Notes under the pieces: generated by a model
The model's database searches: none
Told to the model about the DNA's origin: nothing
What the model saw: the letters and a program-made list of their open reading frames with translations, nothing else
Assembly (NCBI GenBank): GCA_013821425.1
Contig: JACDGV010000003.1
Span: 112,485-176,484 of the forward strand
Length of the DNA stretch: 64,000 bases
From: Nitrosospira sp.
GTDB lineage: Bacteria; Pseudomonadota; Gammaproteobacteria; Burkholderiales; Nitrosomonadaceae
Direction: 5' to 3'
In this document: one piece after another, positions 49,114-62,213 of the stretch
How the letters are laid out: each line of letters begins with the position of its first letter
Numbering within the stretch: position 1 is the first letter of the stretch
Translations under genes and position numbers: made by a program

Positions 49114-51149
49114 GCCTTTTTGCTCCTGGCGATCAGCGGCGCGGCGGTGGGAATCTTCCCCGGCGTGCTGCCGGAAACCTTTTTGTCGGTGACGGGATCG
49201 GGATCGCGTTCCTTGCGGGAAGAGAGACGATATCGCCGGTCGGTAACGGCCAAGGCACCGCCAAAGGCCATCAGCAGGCATCCAAACCAGATCCAGTCGA
49301 CGAACGGTTTGTGGTAAACCCGTACTATCCATGCTCCGTTACCCAGGGGTTCGCCCAAGGCGACATACAGATCGCGGAGGATACCGGTATCTATCGCGGC
49401 TTCGGTCATGGCCATTCCAGAGGCGTTGTAAACGCGCTTTTCAGGTTCCATGCTGGTTACTTTTTCCCCGTTGCGCAACACGTCTACACTGCCTATATCC
49501 GCCATGTAATTGGGGCCGGGCGCTTTTTTCACGCCGTTGAAGCGGAATGTATAGCCTCCCACTTCCACCACCTCGCCAATTTCCATCCGCACATCTTTTT
49601 CGGTTTCATAGCCGCCGACCAGTGTTACGCCGATAATGAATATCGCTATGCCCAAGTGGGCAGCATGCATGCCGTAATAGCTGCGCGGCTGCGCGGCGAG
49701 TTTGGCGAACAACCCTACTTTCGCGCTGCTGCGCAAGCGATGCATCACACTGACCACCATGCTGGCTATGACCCAGAAAGCCATCAGCAAGCCGAAGCTT
49801 ACGAACAGTTTCCACTCACCCATGACAAACGGCATCAACAGGGCGGTCACCAGACTTACAGCAAAAGCCCAGCGCAAACGTACCGCCAGTTCCGGCAGGC
49901 TCGCCTGTTTCCAGCGTGCAAGAGGGCCCAAGCCCATCAGAAAGATTGCCGGCGTCATCAATGGCACGAATACCGTTTCAAAGTAGGGCGGGCCAACCGA
50001 TATTTTTCCAAGATCGAGCGCATCCATGAACAGCGGATAGAGCGTGCCCAGCAGGACGCTGCCCGCTGCAACAACCAGCAGCAAATTATTGGCAAGCAAC
50101 ATGGATTCTCGCGACACCAGTTCGAATTTGCCGCCCAAGCCGATCTTTGGCGCGCGCCAGGCAAAAAGCAGCAGGGAAACCCCGATGACAACTACCAGGA
50201 AAGCCAGGATGAAAATGCCCCGCTTGGGATCGGTTGCGAAAGCATGGACCGATGTCAATACGCCCGAGCGAACGAGGAAGGTGCCAAGCAGGCTGAGGGA
50301 AAAGGCGCTTATTGCCAGCAGTATGGTCCAGCTCTTGAAGCCGCCGCGCTTTTCTGTCACCGCCAGCGAATGAATCAGCGCGGTTCCCACCAGCCAGGGC
50401 AGGAAAGAGGCGTTTTCAACCGGGTCCCAGAACCACCAGCCACCCCATCCCAGTTCATAATAGGCCCACCAGCTTCCCAACATGATGCCCAGCGTCAGAA
50501 ACAGCCACGCAACTGTTGTCCATGGACGGGACCAACGCGCCCAGGTTGCATCCAGCTGCCCGCTGAGCAAGGCGGAAATGGCAAACGCAAACGCCACGGA
50601 GAAGCCTACATAGCCCATGTACAGCATAGGCGGGTGAAACACCATTCCCGGATCCTGCAGCAACGGATTAAGATCGCTTCCTTCCGTGAGCCCCGGCAAT
50701 ATCCGGTCGAAGGGGTTCGAAGTGAAAAGCATGAATATAAGAAAGCCCACGCTCACCAGCCCCATCACGCCCAGCACTCGCGCCACCATATCGTTCGGCA
50801 GGTGACGGCTGAACACGCTGACCGCAACCGACCAGGACGCCAGCATGAATGTCCAAAGCAGCAACGAACCCTCATGCGAACCCCAGGTTGCGGCAAAACG
50901 GTATTCCAGCGGCAACTGGGTATTGGAATTTTGCGCGACATTCAATACCGAAAAATCGCTGGTGACGAATGAATACGCAAGGCAAAAGAAGGCAATGGTG
51001 ACAAACACAAACTGTCCCTGGACCACAGGCCGGGCCAGTGCGATCCAGGAAGGGATGCCGCGGGCGGCACCAATAATGGGCAGGGTGCCTTGTACAAACG
51101 CGAGCAGCAAGGCGAGAATCAGTGCGAAATTACCAAGTTCTGGAATCAT
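49110..51149 (-). CDS. ccmF: Heme lyase subunit CcmF
   Basis: A 679-residue polytopic protein that joins heme to apocytochrome c. The WWD heme-handling motif is GWGGWWFWDPVENASFLPWL, the second half has the long CcmF soluble segment (EKDVRMEIGEVVEVGGYTFRF), and about 15 TM helices are visible. WGSHEGSLLLW contains a conserved heme-coordinating histidine. It is followed directly by ccmG. Length is standard. Confidence 0.97.
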   Translation of the reverse strand: MIPELGNFALILALLLAFVQGTLPIIGAARGIPSWIALARPVVQGQFVFVTIAFFCLAYSFVTSDFSVLNVAQNSNTQLPLEYRFAATWGSHEGSLLLWTFMLASWSVAVSVFSRHLPNDMVARVLGVMGLVSVGFLIFMLFTSNPFDRILPGLTEGSDLNPLLQDPGMVFHPPMLYMGYVGFSVAFAFAISALLSGQLDATWARWSRPWTTVAWLFLTLGIMLGSWWAYYELGWGGWWFWDPVENASFLPWLVGTALIHSLAVTEKRGGFKSWTILLAISAFSLSLLGTFLVRSGVLTSVHAFATDPKRGIFILAFLVVVIGVSLLLFAWRAPKIGLGGKFELVSRESMLLANNLLLVVAAGSVLLGTLYPLFMDALDLGKISVGPPYFETVFVPLMTPAIFLMGLGPLARWKQASLPELAVRLRWAFAVSLVTALLMPFVMGEWKLFVSFGLLMAFWVIASMVVSVMHRLRSSAKVGLFAKLAAQPRSYYGMHAAHLGIAIFIIGVTLVGGYETEKDVRMEIGEVVEVGGYTFRFNGVKKAPGPNYMADIGSVDVLRNGEKVTSMEPEKRVYNASGMAMTEAAIDTGILRDLYVALGEPLGNGAWIVRVYHKPFVDWIWFGCLLMAFGGALAVTDRRYRLSSRKERDPDPVTDKKVSGSTPGKIPTAAPLIARSKKA

Positions 51150-51259
51150 GGCTGGACGAGTAAGGAGTGATAGTTAGAGAGATGACTGTCTGAAAACATG
51201 GAATATGGGGCGGCGAGCGAGGGTATTTTTGCCGGCTCTGGCCATTCGTGGTTATGCCG

Positions 51260-51709
51260 CTATTGCACCAGCACGGTCTGGCGCGCCTTATCGGCTTGTT
51301 CGAGGGCCTCGGCGGCTTCTGGCGGCATGTAGTTCTCGTCGTGTTTCGCCAGCACTTCATCTGCGCGGAAAATGCCATCGTCGGTAAGTTTCCCTTGTGC
51401 TACCACGCCTTTGCCTTCCTTGAACAGATCGGGAAGAATGCCGGTATATTGGACCGGAATAACCTTTGCCGTATCGGTCACTACGAAATTGACTGTCAAG
51501 CCATCCGTTTGACGCTTGATGCTGCCTTCTTCCACCAGGCCGCCAATGCGAAAGCTCTTGCCCATCGGGGCTTCGTTATTGGCTACCTGGGTGGGGCTGA
51601 AGAAAAATACCAGGTTGCTCTGGAATGCGTTCAAAACGAGTATCGAGGCAATGCCTAATGCGGTCACGCCCGAAGCGATGATCGCCAGTTTTTTATGACG
51701 CGGTTTCAT
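51260..51709 (-). CDS. ccmE: Heme chaperone CcmE
   Basis: A 149-residue periplasmic heme chaperone with an N-terminal anchor ([20 protein letters not shown]) and an OB-fold. His123 in [12 protein letters not shown] is the residue that binds heme covalently in the H-x-x-x-Y form. The start overlaps the end of ccmD by 17 bases. ccmF follows after about 110 bases. Confidence 0.96.
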   Translation of the reverse strand: MKPRHKKLAIIASGVTALGIASILVLNAFQSNLVFFFSPTQVANNEAPMGKSFRIGGLVEEGSIKRQTDGLTVNFVVTDTAKVIPVQYTGILPDLFKEGKGVVAQGKLTDDGIFRADEVLAKHDENYMPPEAAEALEQADKARQTVLVQ

Positions 51710-51890
51710 TGGTTTTCTCTTGTTTGTTTGACTGATGAATCAGACTGAGATGTTCAAGCAAAGTTCGCTTGCGCTTGGAAACCAGAATAATCTCTCCGGC
51801 AATGCAAATCAGCGTGACCAGATAGGACCCCCAAACGTATAACCCGTACCCACCCATATCCAGGAATTCCGAGACGCTGCCCCAGATCAT
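51693..51890 (-). CDS. ccmD: Heme exporter subunit CcmD
   Basis: A 65-residue protein with a single TM helix. [20 protein letters not shown] followed by a hydrophobic helix and the basic [10 protein letters not shown] is the CcmD pattern; it stabilises the CcmABCE complex. The start overlaps ccmC by four bases and the end overlaps ccmE. Confidence 0.93.
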   Translation of the reverse strand: MIWGSVSEFLDMGGYGLYVWGSYLVTLICIAGEIILVSKRKRTLLEHLSLIHQSNKQEKTNETAS

Positions 51891-52627
51891 CTTGCCGCCC
51901 CTTGCAGTTCGCCCACCCAGGCAGTATGACGCTCGCGCTCGAGAATAATGACCCGGGTGCGTATCAATGTCACGGCAATCGCATACATCCAGCACGCGAG
52001 TGACATAATGAGCATGCCGGTCAGCATGGTGGTGGCCATCTTCGGCGACTGGGTGAGGCTGACAGAGGCTCCCTGATGCAGGGTGTTCCACCACTTCACT
52101 GAAAAATAGATAATCGGTATGTTGACCACCCCGACCAGAGCGATCACCGCACCCGCCTTGTCGGCGCGGCGCGGATCGTCTATCGCGGCCTGTAGCGACA
52201 TGAAGCCAATATAAAGAAATAGTAGAATCAATTCGGACGTGAGGCGTGCATCCCATACCCACCAGGTTCCCCACATGGGCTTGCCCCACAGCGCGCCGGT
52301 CCATAACGCGAGAAAAGTGAACATGGCGCCTGTCGGCGCAATGGCTGTCGCCACCATGGAGGAAAGGCGAGTGTTGAACGCGAGGCCGATGCCGGACCAC
52401 ACCGCCATCACGACGTAGAGGAACATCGACATCCAGGCTGCGGGAACATGGATGAATATGATGCGATAGGCTTCGCCTTGCTGAAAATCAGTGGGGGCGA
52501 CAAAGAACCCGATATAGAGTCCGGCCACGCATAATACGGCGGCGGTGATGGAAAAGAACGGGACCATTTTGCCGGCCAGAAAATAGAAACTTGCCGGGGA
52601 GGAATATTTAAACCAGTTAATCGCCAT
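51887..52627 (-). CDS. ccmC: Heme exporter subunit CcmC
   Basis: A 246-residue protein with six TM helices that loads heme onto CcmE. The WWD motif is WGTWWVWDARLTSEL and the flanking His residues are present (IFIHVPAAWMS; VKWWNTLHQGAS). The start at 52627 follows a 329-base gap from ccmB, larger than elsewhere in the operon. Confidence 0.97.
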   Translation of the reverse strand: MAINWFKYSSPASFYFLAGKMVPFFSITAAVLCVAGLYIGFFVAPTDFQQGEAYRIIFIHVPAAWMSMFLYVVMAVWSGIGLAFNTRLSSMVATAIAPTGAMFTFLALWTGALWGKPMWGTWWVWDARLTSELILLFLYIGFMSLQAAIDDPRRADKAGAVIALVGVVNIPIIYFSVKWWNTLHQGASVSLTQSPKMATTMLTGMLIMSLACWMYAIAVTLIRTRVIILERERHTAWVGELQGAAR

Positions 52628-52956
52628 GTGAAAAAATACCGAATTCCATTTTGAGGTTTTGCGTGAAACTTCCTATTTTAACCTAAAACCTTAAATTCAG
52701 AATTGCTTTCTTCCATCGTTTCTGTATTGGCAGCGCCGGAGCGAGTTGGCGCGGCAGATCAGTGCCCGGCCCGATCATCGCTTGGCGGGATCATCAGTGA
52801 CGAAGGCCGTGGGTGGCGGCCGTGCGGGGGTGGTCCGGTCAGGTAAAACGGGTGATGGCCCGGTCGCGCTGTTGCCGCTATTACTTTTCCTTTCGCGAAT
52901 CCCGTGATGGGTTCCGTCAGTCGTGACCCTTGCATGCTGAGGTATCCCCAGGGCGT
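52628..52956. other. Gap inside the ccm operon between ccmB and ccmC
   Basis: No gene is supported in these 329 bases. The half next to ccmC is AT-rich with repeated TTTTA/TTAAA words and could contain an internal promoter. The half next to ccmB is GC-rich. Elsewhere in the operon genes overlap or lie within about 110 bases. Confidence 0.5.
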
Positions 52957-53616
52957 TTACTCCATCGATATCCGCAACGATACTGCGGTTGTCCATGGCG
53001 CGAGTACCACAGAGGCGAGCAGAAAGGCCCCCAGCAGCGACAGGTGCGCGCCGGCTCCCAGACCCGCCGCACTTGCTTCCACCGCGCCCGCGCCAAAAAT
53101 CAATACCGGAATGTAAAGCGGCAACACCAGCAGCGAAACCAGCACTCCCCCGCCGCGCAATCCCAAAGTCAGCGCCGCGCCGATGGCGCCGATCAGGCTT
53201 AACACTGGCGTACCGAGCAATAAGGAGATCGTGAGCACCAGCAGAGAATCCGCCGGCAAATCGTACTGGATGCCCAGCACGGGGGCCATCAGCACGAGCG
53301 GTACGCCCGTCACCAGCCAGTGCGCCAGAGATTTGCCCAACACCAGCAGGGGCAGGGACTGGGGCGAGAGCAGCATTTGCTCCAGCGTGCCGTCCACGTG
53401 GTCGCTGGAGAACATTCGTCCCAGCGACAACATCGAGGCCAGCAACGCGGCTACCCATACCACCCCGGGAGCCATAGTGCGCAACATGTTCATTTCCGGC
53501 CCCACGCCGAGAGGAAACAGGCTCACGACGATGACGAAGAAAAACAGCGTCGTCAGGACATCCGCCCGCCGCCGCATCGCGAGCAGAAGATCCCGCCGGG
53601 TTATCTGGAAAAACAT
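52957..53616 (-). CDS. ccmB: Heme exporter subunit CcmB
   Basis: A 219-residue six-TM permease partner of CcmA. The family pattern FFQITRRDLLLAMRRRADVLTTLFFFVIVVSLFPLGVGP, SSDHVDGTLEQMLLSPQSLPLLVLGKSLAHWLVTGVPLVL and the end AVSLRISME are typical. It lies one base after ccmA. Length is standard. Confidence 0.97.
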   Translation of the reverse strand: MFFQITRRDLLLAMRRRADVLTTLFFFVIVVSLFPLGVGPEMNMLRTMAPGVVWVAALLASMLSLGRMFSSDHVDGTLEQMLLSPQSLPLLVLGKSLAHWLVTGVPLVLMAPVLGIQYDLPADSLLVLTISLLLGTPVLSLIGAIGAALTLGLRGGGVLVSLLVLPLYIPVLIFGAGAVEASAAGLGAGAHLSLLGAFLLASVVLAPWTTAVSLRISME

Positions 53617-53617
53617 G

Positions 53618-54238
53618 TCACGCGAGCTGCAACCGCTGGGTTGCAGCGGCAGTTATTTCAATCTCCTGATGAGTGGTCATCACTATCATGCCGCCGTGTT
53701 CCAGATGCCGTTCCATCAAACCTTGTACAAGTTTCACGGCAGCAGTGTCCAGAGCCGTTAGCGGCTCGTCCAGTATCCATAACACAGTGCCGCAGACCAG
53801 CAGGCGCGCCAGCGCCACGCGACGGCGCTGCCCTTGCGACAATACCTTGGCTGGCAGCATCTCACGGCCCCGCAGGCCCATTTGCTGCAGGGCTTCGCGG
53901 GCCTTGCCTTCCCCGATTTCAACTCCTGCCAAGGCAGAGGAAATGCGCAGATTTTCGATCGCGCTGAGGTCATCCTTCACGCCGCCCAAATGGCCGAGAT
54001 AGGTCATTGCGCCATAATAAACCCCCGCGAGCGAACGAATTTCGGCATCTTCCCAGCAGATTTTGCCGTGAGCTGGAGTTGCGAGACCGCACAGCATACG
54101 CAGCAGGCTGGTTTTACCGCTGCCGTTAGGCCCTTGCACCTGCATCAGCCCGCCGCCTTCCAGGTAAAAATTGACGCCGCTGAATAACTTTCGGTCCCCG
54201 CGCACGCAGGTCAGGTCGATTCCTTGAAGCGTTGGCAT
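53618..54238 (-). CDS. ccmA: Heme exporter ATPase CcmA
   Basis: A 206-residue ABC ATPase. Walker A is GPNGSGKTSLLRML, the signature is LSQGQRRRVALARLL and Walker B is LWILDEPLTALD. With CcmB it uses ATP to release holo-CcmE. The start MPTLQGIDLTC at 54238 fits relatives better than the in-frame ATG at 54262. Neither has a strong ribosome-binding site. It opens the minus-strand ccmABCDEFGHI operon. Confidence 0.95.
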   Translation of the reverse strand: MPTLQGIDLTCVRGDRKLFSGVNFYLEGGGLMQVQGPNGSGKTSLLRMLCGLATPAHGKICWEDAEIRSLAGVYYGAMTYLGHLGGVKDDLSAIENLRISSALAGVEIGEGKAREALQQMGLRGREMLPAKVLSQGQRRRVALARLLVCGTVLWILDEPLTALDTAAVKLVQGLMERHLEHGGMIVMTTHQEIEITAAATQRLQLA

Positions 54239-54391
54239 TTTTCGGCGCAAAAAAAGCGGCATTATAGCCTATCGATGAGGCTGATAGCCTTGCATCGTTA
54301 TGCGTAACTGATTGCCTGCTTTATCAGACGGCCGAGGCCAGCCAAGGGCCGCAGTTGAGCTCAAGGTGCACGCTTGAGCATCCTGCCCTGG

Positions 54392-55333
54392 TCATGAATG
54401 GATGATTTTTCGTTCCAGTAAACCGCGATCCCAGCCAGCCAGCGTCGCGGCAGCTTCGTAAGTGGTCTGGAAAAACAAGAGCAACGTTTGCCTCGGATTG
54501 TCCGCTGTTCGTACGGCTTCATAGGGAAGGATGAACTCACCCAGGCTACTGTGGAAATACGCTGCCTTTGGCTGAACCGGGTATTTATCGAAACCGGCGG
54601 GGCTGGGATAAGCGTAGGCGTAGAAGGCGGCTTCACCCAAACCTGTCCCTGGCCAGAAGCCAGCGCTAGATAGCTCATGCGAATACGCTTCCTCCATTAT
54701 CCGGGCGGCAACGTTAGGCGCGCCGCCGGGATGTTTCGGCGCTGTTCGTCCGGAAAACCGGGTCACAGCAAGGTCGAATGCTCCCCAGAAAAAATGCACA
54801 GGGCTTGCCTTGCCTATGAATCCGGCGCGGAATTCCTTGAAGACCCGATCAGCTTGTACAAGTGCCTGCCAGAAACGGGAAGCGGCATCGGCATCGTAGC
54901 TCGCGTGCTGATCGTCTTTATCGAACGGTATTGCCGCTTCCACCTCGACCGGCCGGGCGAATATCCTGACCTCGATACCGAGTTCGCCGAGCGCCTGCAT
55001 AACCTTGCGATAGAAGTCAGCAACCGACATGGGTTGCAGAGAAAACGAACGATCAGTGCCTCGGGAAGTGGTTATGTGTAGCGCGTGAGTGATAAAATCG
55101 AAATCGACCGCGAACGTGAGAACTCCGTAAGGGATGGGCGAGGTCGTGAGGCCGCGCGTAGTAACGTAGAGCGTGGAACCCCAGCTGTGGTTAAGGTCCG
55201 GGGAATGCATCAACCGGATTTTCCCCACCACTTGAGCCCACATGTGAAGAGTGGTGCAAGTTTCCTGCCAATCCTCCAGCGGCGGCAGGCTTGGCCATCC
55301 CTCAGAGGCATTGCCCCTGTTTTCCTTTATCAT
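54392..55333 (-). CDS. DUF5996 family protein
   Basis: A 313-residue soluble protein matching DUF5996: WPSLPPLEDWQETCTTLHMWAQVVGKIRL and NHSWGSTLYVTTRGLTTSPIP at the N-terminus, VHFFWGAFDLAVTRFSGR in the middle, and EEAYSHELSSAGFWPGTG with a final aromatic-rich stretch. The function is unknown; many Trp and His residues point to an enzyme or a ligand-binding role. CAGGAACATGAC precedes the ATG. It is not close to a partner gene. Confidence 0.9.
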   Translation of the reverse strand: MIKENRGNASEGWPSLPPLEDWQETCTTLHMWAQVVGKIRLMHSPDLNHSWGSTLYVTTRGLTTSPIPYGVLTFAVDFDFITHALHITTSRGTDRSFSLQPMSVADFYRKVMQALGELGIEVRIFARPVEVEAAIPFDKDDQHASYDADAASRFWQALVQADRVFKEFRAGFIGKASPVHFFWGAFDLAVTRFSGRTAPKHPGGAPNVAARIMEEAYSHELSSAGFWPGTGLGEAAFYAYAYPSPAGFDKYPVQPKAAYFHSSLGEFILPYEAVRTADNPRQTLLLFFQTTYEAAATLAGWDRGLLERKIIHS

Positions 55334-55594
55334 GTCATGTTCCTGCCGGGCAATCCGCGTGTGGAAAATGCGTGATTGACGTTATGTATACCCTTATCCA
55401 TATCCTTATTGTTTTTTAGACTATATTGCTGGACATGACAAGTATTTGCTAAATATAACAGGGGCCTCGATAAAATTCTCCTTGCGGTCTTCCAGAGCCC
55501 CTGAGCCAGGAACGCATGAACAAGACGGAGATCCGCCGGTGCGGAAAATAAAATGCGGGCCGTCTGTCTATAAGCCCTTGTGCGAGGCTGATAA

Positions 55595-56545
<951 letters not shown>

Positions 56546-56549
<4 letters not shown>

Positions 56550-56566
56550 GGAAGCGTTGAACAAAT
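56546..56566. repeat. Solo end of the MITE-like family at a stop codon
   Basis: TTAAGGAAGCGTTGAACAAAT resembles the left end of copy 1 (two differences in the core). Its TAA is the stop codon of the L,D-transpeptidase gene. Confidence 0.45.
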
Positions 56567-56769
56567 AGCGACGTTCAGTTTTTTGGCTACCTGTGATCCG
56601 CCAGCAGGGGCTGGCTCCGGTCGGTCAGCGCCACTGTGAAAAATAGCTGCCACCCGCGACTAAATTAGGCTGGTCCGGCATGATGAATTTGTGGTGTCGT
56701 GTTGTATTGAGGGCGGGCTCTGATGGGTTACGCTCCACCCATTCTATCTACCGAAGCTACTAAAGCTGG

Positions 56770-57051
56770 TTAGCGTTTTACGGCGGCTTTATACACCGCG
56801 TTGCGTTCACGCTTGCCCAGGGCGACCATCACAACTAACAATACGCCATCGCGCACTTCATAAACCAGGCGATAGCCCGCTTCCCTGAGTTTGATTTTGA
56901 ACCGATCTTTATGGCCCGACAGCTGGACTGCCCGGATACGCGGGTTTTGCAAACGCTCCGTCAGCTTTTTCTTGAACATTTCACGTACCGGAGCATCCAG
57001 CTTCTTCCACTCCGCCAGCGCATCGGGATGAAAGCTCAGCTCATAGCTCAT
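56770..57051 (-). CDS. RelE/StbE-type toxin of a type II TA system
   Basis: A 93-residue RelE/ParE-superfamily protein: YELSFHPDALAEWKKLD at the start, LSGHKDRFKIKLREAGYRLVYEV in the centre and VVMVALGKRERNAVYKAA at the end. The centre carries the basic residues and Arg/Tyr pair expected of an mRNA interferase. Its start overlaps the antitoxin stop by 11 bases, the standard order. The length and basic end fit StbE/RelE. Confidence 0.92.
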   Translation of the reverse strand: MSYELSFHPDALAEWKKLDAPVREMFKKKLTERLQNPRIRAVQLSGHKDRFKIKLREAGYRLVYEVRDGVLLVVMVALGKRERNAVYKAAVKR

Positions 57052-57295
57052 CCAGCGTCACCCGGACAGGGGTTCTGCCGTCTCTCATGCGGATATCCGC
57101 GAGCGCATTGAGCTCCACATCATCCAGCTTGTCCATCAGCGCTTCGTAGGCCTTTGCCGGAACGCAGTAGAAAGTGGGTTCGTTGCGATTAAGAATCGCT
57201 ACTGGAAAACCTTCGCCCGCGGCCACGGTCGCCATCGGATTCTTCTTCAATTCGGAAACGCTGGCAGTGGTTTCCGCCAAAATGACATGCGTCAT
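57041..57295 (-). CDS. StbD/Phd-YefM-type antitoxin
   Basis: An 84-residue antitoxin. SVSELKKNPMATVAAGEGFPVAILNRNEPTFYCVPAKAYEALMD is the Phd/YefM pattern of StbD. GGAGGAGTGTTC precedes the ATG at 57295, and the upstream frame is a shadow. A promoter with near-consensus elements lies just upstream (57327-57355) and is probably repressed by the TA complex. Confidence 0.92.
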   Translation of the reverse strand: MTHVILAETTASVSELKKNPMATVAAGEGFPVAILNRNEPTFYCVPAKAYEALMDKLDDVELNALADIRMRDGRTPVRVTLDEL

Positions 57296-57326
57296 GAACA
57301 CTCCTCCAAGTTTTTTATCTGAGCCA

Positions 57327-57355
57327 ATAATAGCACTCTTAACTGGTCTTTTCAA
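57327..57355 (-). promoter_or_regulatory. Sigma-70-type promoter of the TA operon
   Basis: On the minus strand TTGAAA and TATTAT are separated by exactly 17 bases, ending 31 bases before the antitoxin ATG. The match to consensus is five of six in each box. The dyad content between the boxes is small, so the operator position is not clear. Confidence 0.75.
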
Positions 57356-57625
57356 TGTCGCCTATATGAGCCCGATTTTCCCCGTCAGGAGTTACTGCAT
57401 CATCCCCTGCTTGAGCGCGGGTTTTGTCGCGGCGGGTTATCATTTTTTTACCAAAACTTGCGAACAAATTTATATCGCTCGTTCCATGTAAATCCGGTAA
57501 TAAAGGAGGGGTATAAAGGGCGAATCCGAGGATCATCGGGTAATCGCAGGCTGATTTCCTCCAGAGAAAAAACCGCATTCCCGGTCCGGTCAATTTGTTC
57601 GGGGAAGCCTTTTCGCGTATCATAA

Positions 57626-59326
<1,701 letters not shown>

Positions 59327-59537
59327 ACGGCTGACGCCTGGAATTGTCTTGTTGCAACTGGCCGGAAAATTCACATCCCTATTGACTATTTTTCCATTAT
59401 CAATCGAACGAATAGCTAGAAACAAGCTGAAACATCGAATTCTCTGGCGGAGCCCGCGCCCAATCATGGAAATCCCCTTCCGCTTCCATCCGATCCCAGT
59501 AAAGGAAGTGAATGATCGGGAAATGCTTTTTTAATAA

Positions 59538-60851
<1,314 letters not shown>

Positions 60852-60892
60852 GTGAGGCGTCACATCTGCTGGAATGCATTCAGGGATTTCCG

Positions 60893-61186
60893 GTGAAGGT
60901 ATTGGCTCTTATACTCATTATTCTGATTGGCCTGCTGCAATACCCCTTGTGGGTGGGAAAGGGCAGCTGGCTTAAAGTATGGGAAGTCGATCAGCAGGTG
61001 AAAATGCAACACGACATCAACCAGAAACTCATTACGCGCAACGCTGCATTGGATGCCGAAGTGCGCGACCTCAAGCAGGGCTATGATGCTATTGAAGAAC
61101 GGGCGCGCAGCGAGCTGGGCATGATCAAGCAGGATGAGATATTTTTTCACATAACGGAAGATAACAAAAAAGACCGTTCCCAATAA
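60893..61186 (+). CDS. ftsB: Cell division protein FtsB
   Basis: A 97-residue bitopic protein with an N-terminal TM helix ([20 protein letters not shown]) and a periplasmic coiled coil ([43 protein letters not shown]). The pattern EERAR.ELGMIKxDEIFF is the FtsB signature. It links FtsL and FtsQ in the divisome. The start is GTG at 60893. It lies beside eno, the classical betaproteobacterial and gammaproteobacterial location. Confidence 0.96.
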   Translation: MKVLALILIILIGLLQYPLWVGKGSWLKVWEVDQQVKMQHDINQKLITRNAALDAEVRDLKQGYDAIEERARSELGMIKQDEIFFHITEDNKKDRSQ

Positions 61187-61466
61187 GACCGGCGTCAAGC
61201 GTGAAGGCGGTGGCGGGTTGAAAAAGGGTTTAATGGGGATGTGACAGGCGCGGAAGTTTCAAAAGAATGTAATATCCGGTTACCTCCACCACCAACCCAT
61301 CGAAACTATCTCTCCGGCCCGGGCTCTGCGTCAAGCCTGAATCGTGTCATCGAACGCATGTTTCTAAGAGTTTCCCTTAGTATAAAATCAGGGTTTCCCC
61401 AATATATGCATGGTAATGGTTAGGGTAGGATGCGTTACCTTAACTTTATGTGGGTTTGTTCCTACC

Positions 61467-61892
61467 ATGAAAATACTACCAGGAGGTATGTTCGCAGCGT
61501 TATCCTTGGCGGGATTTCTGGCTTCGCTGAGTCCTGTCGCCGCCGGGGTTCAGCCTATTGACACACCTGAGATTCTCGCGGCTGCCCGGGATGCGACAAC
61601 CCGCAGGGATCACGAGGCCGTGGCAAAATATTATGAAGATGCAGCGACGCAGCTGCGGGCAAAAGTGAAGGAACAAAAGGAATTGCTGGAGCAATATCAG
61701 AATAAAAGCTATCTCTATGGCAAACAGTCTCAGGACCTGCAATCGCATGCCGAAGCATTAATTCGCGACTACGAACAGGCCGTCACGGCGACCGTGCAAG
61801 AGGCGGACTTGCATCGACAAATGGCTGCGAAACTCAAGGAAGAAACGCACGTGTCTGATACCCAACAGATTAACTCTGTGACCGGACTATAG
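61467..61892 (+). CDS. Small exported coiled-coil protein, function unknown
   Basis: A 141-residue protein with a signal peptide (about 1-27, GMFAALSLAGFLASLSPVAAG) and then a helical region predicted to form coiled coils (RDHEAVAKYYEDAATQLRAKVKEQKELLEQYQ). I cannot assign a family. Candidate starts are the ATG at 61467 and the one at 61488; the AGGAGG lies directly before the second and is too close to serve it. Cleavage would leave about 114 residues in the periplasm or outside. It stands alone. Confidence 0.6.
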   Translation: MKILPGGMFAALSLAGFLASLSPVAAGVQPIDTPEILAAARDATTRRDHEAVAKYYEDAATQLRAKVKEQKELLEQYQNKSYLYGKQSQDLQSHAEALIRDYEQAVTATVQEADLHRQMAAKLKEETHVSDTQQINSVTGL

Positions 61893-62213
61893 CGAATCCT
61901 GCAACTATGCAGGCCGGTCTTCAATAACTCACCGCAAACAACGTCGGATATTCTCGGACCGGGTGTTGCGGTGATCACGAATAAACGGGCGGCAACAAAA
62001 GCCTTCCCCGGCATTTTTCTTGCCATCCCACCGTTATCCAGCGCGTTGACCGCGGCTGCTGTTCCCACCACATGCGGCTCCCTGTTTTGCGGTTCCCTGT
62101 TTTTGCCCCTGATTCCCTGATATTAAGTTTCCGAATGCTTCAGTATAGCCAGGGTCCGGGTAAGCACGGTCAACACTGCCTCGTTCTTCCCGCAAGCAGC
62201 CTTTGATGAATTC
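61893..62213. other. Intergenic stretch, nothing recognised
   Basis: 321 bases between convergent genes with no supported gene. A minus-strand frame running to 62071 is a shadow of no recognisable product. Confidence 0.5.

Noticed and set aside
49311..50972. Long 553-codon plus-strand frame
   Set aside because: It is the antisense shadow of ccmF; the sequence is rich in His, Gln and Arg, has no family features, and the ccmF frame is unambiguous.
52775..53458. 227-codon minus-strand frame
   Set aside because: It overlaps ccmB in another frame, is low-complexity and Gly/Ala/Arg-rich, and has no recognisable domain.
59475..59534. Short frame just before eno (about 20 codons)
   Set aside because: It is too short and has no family match or start signal; I considered a kdsA remnant but saw no kdsA motif.
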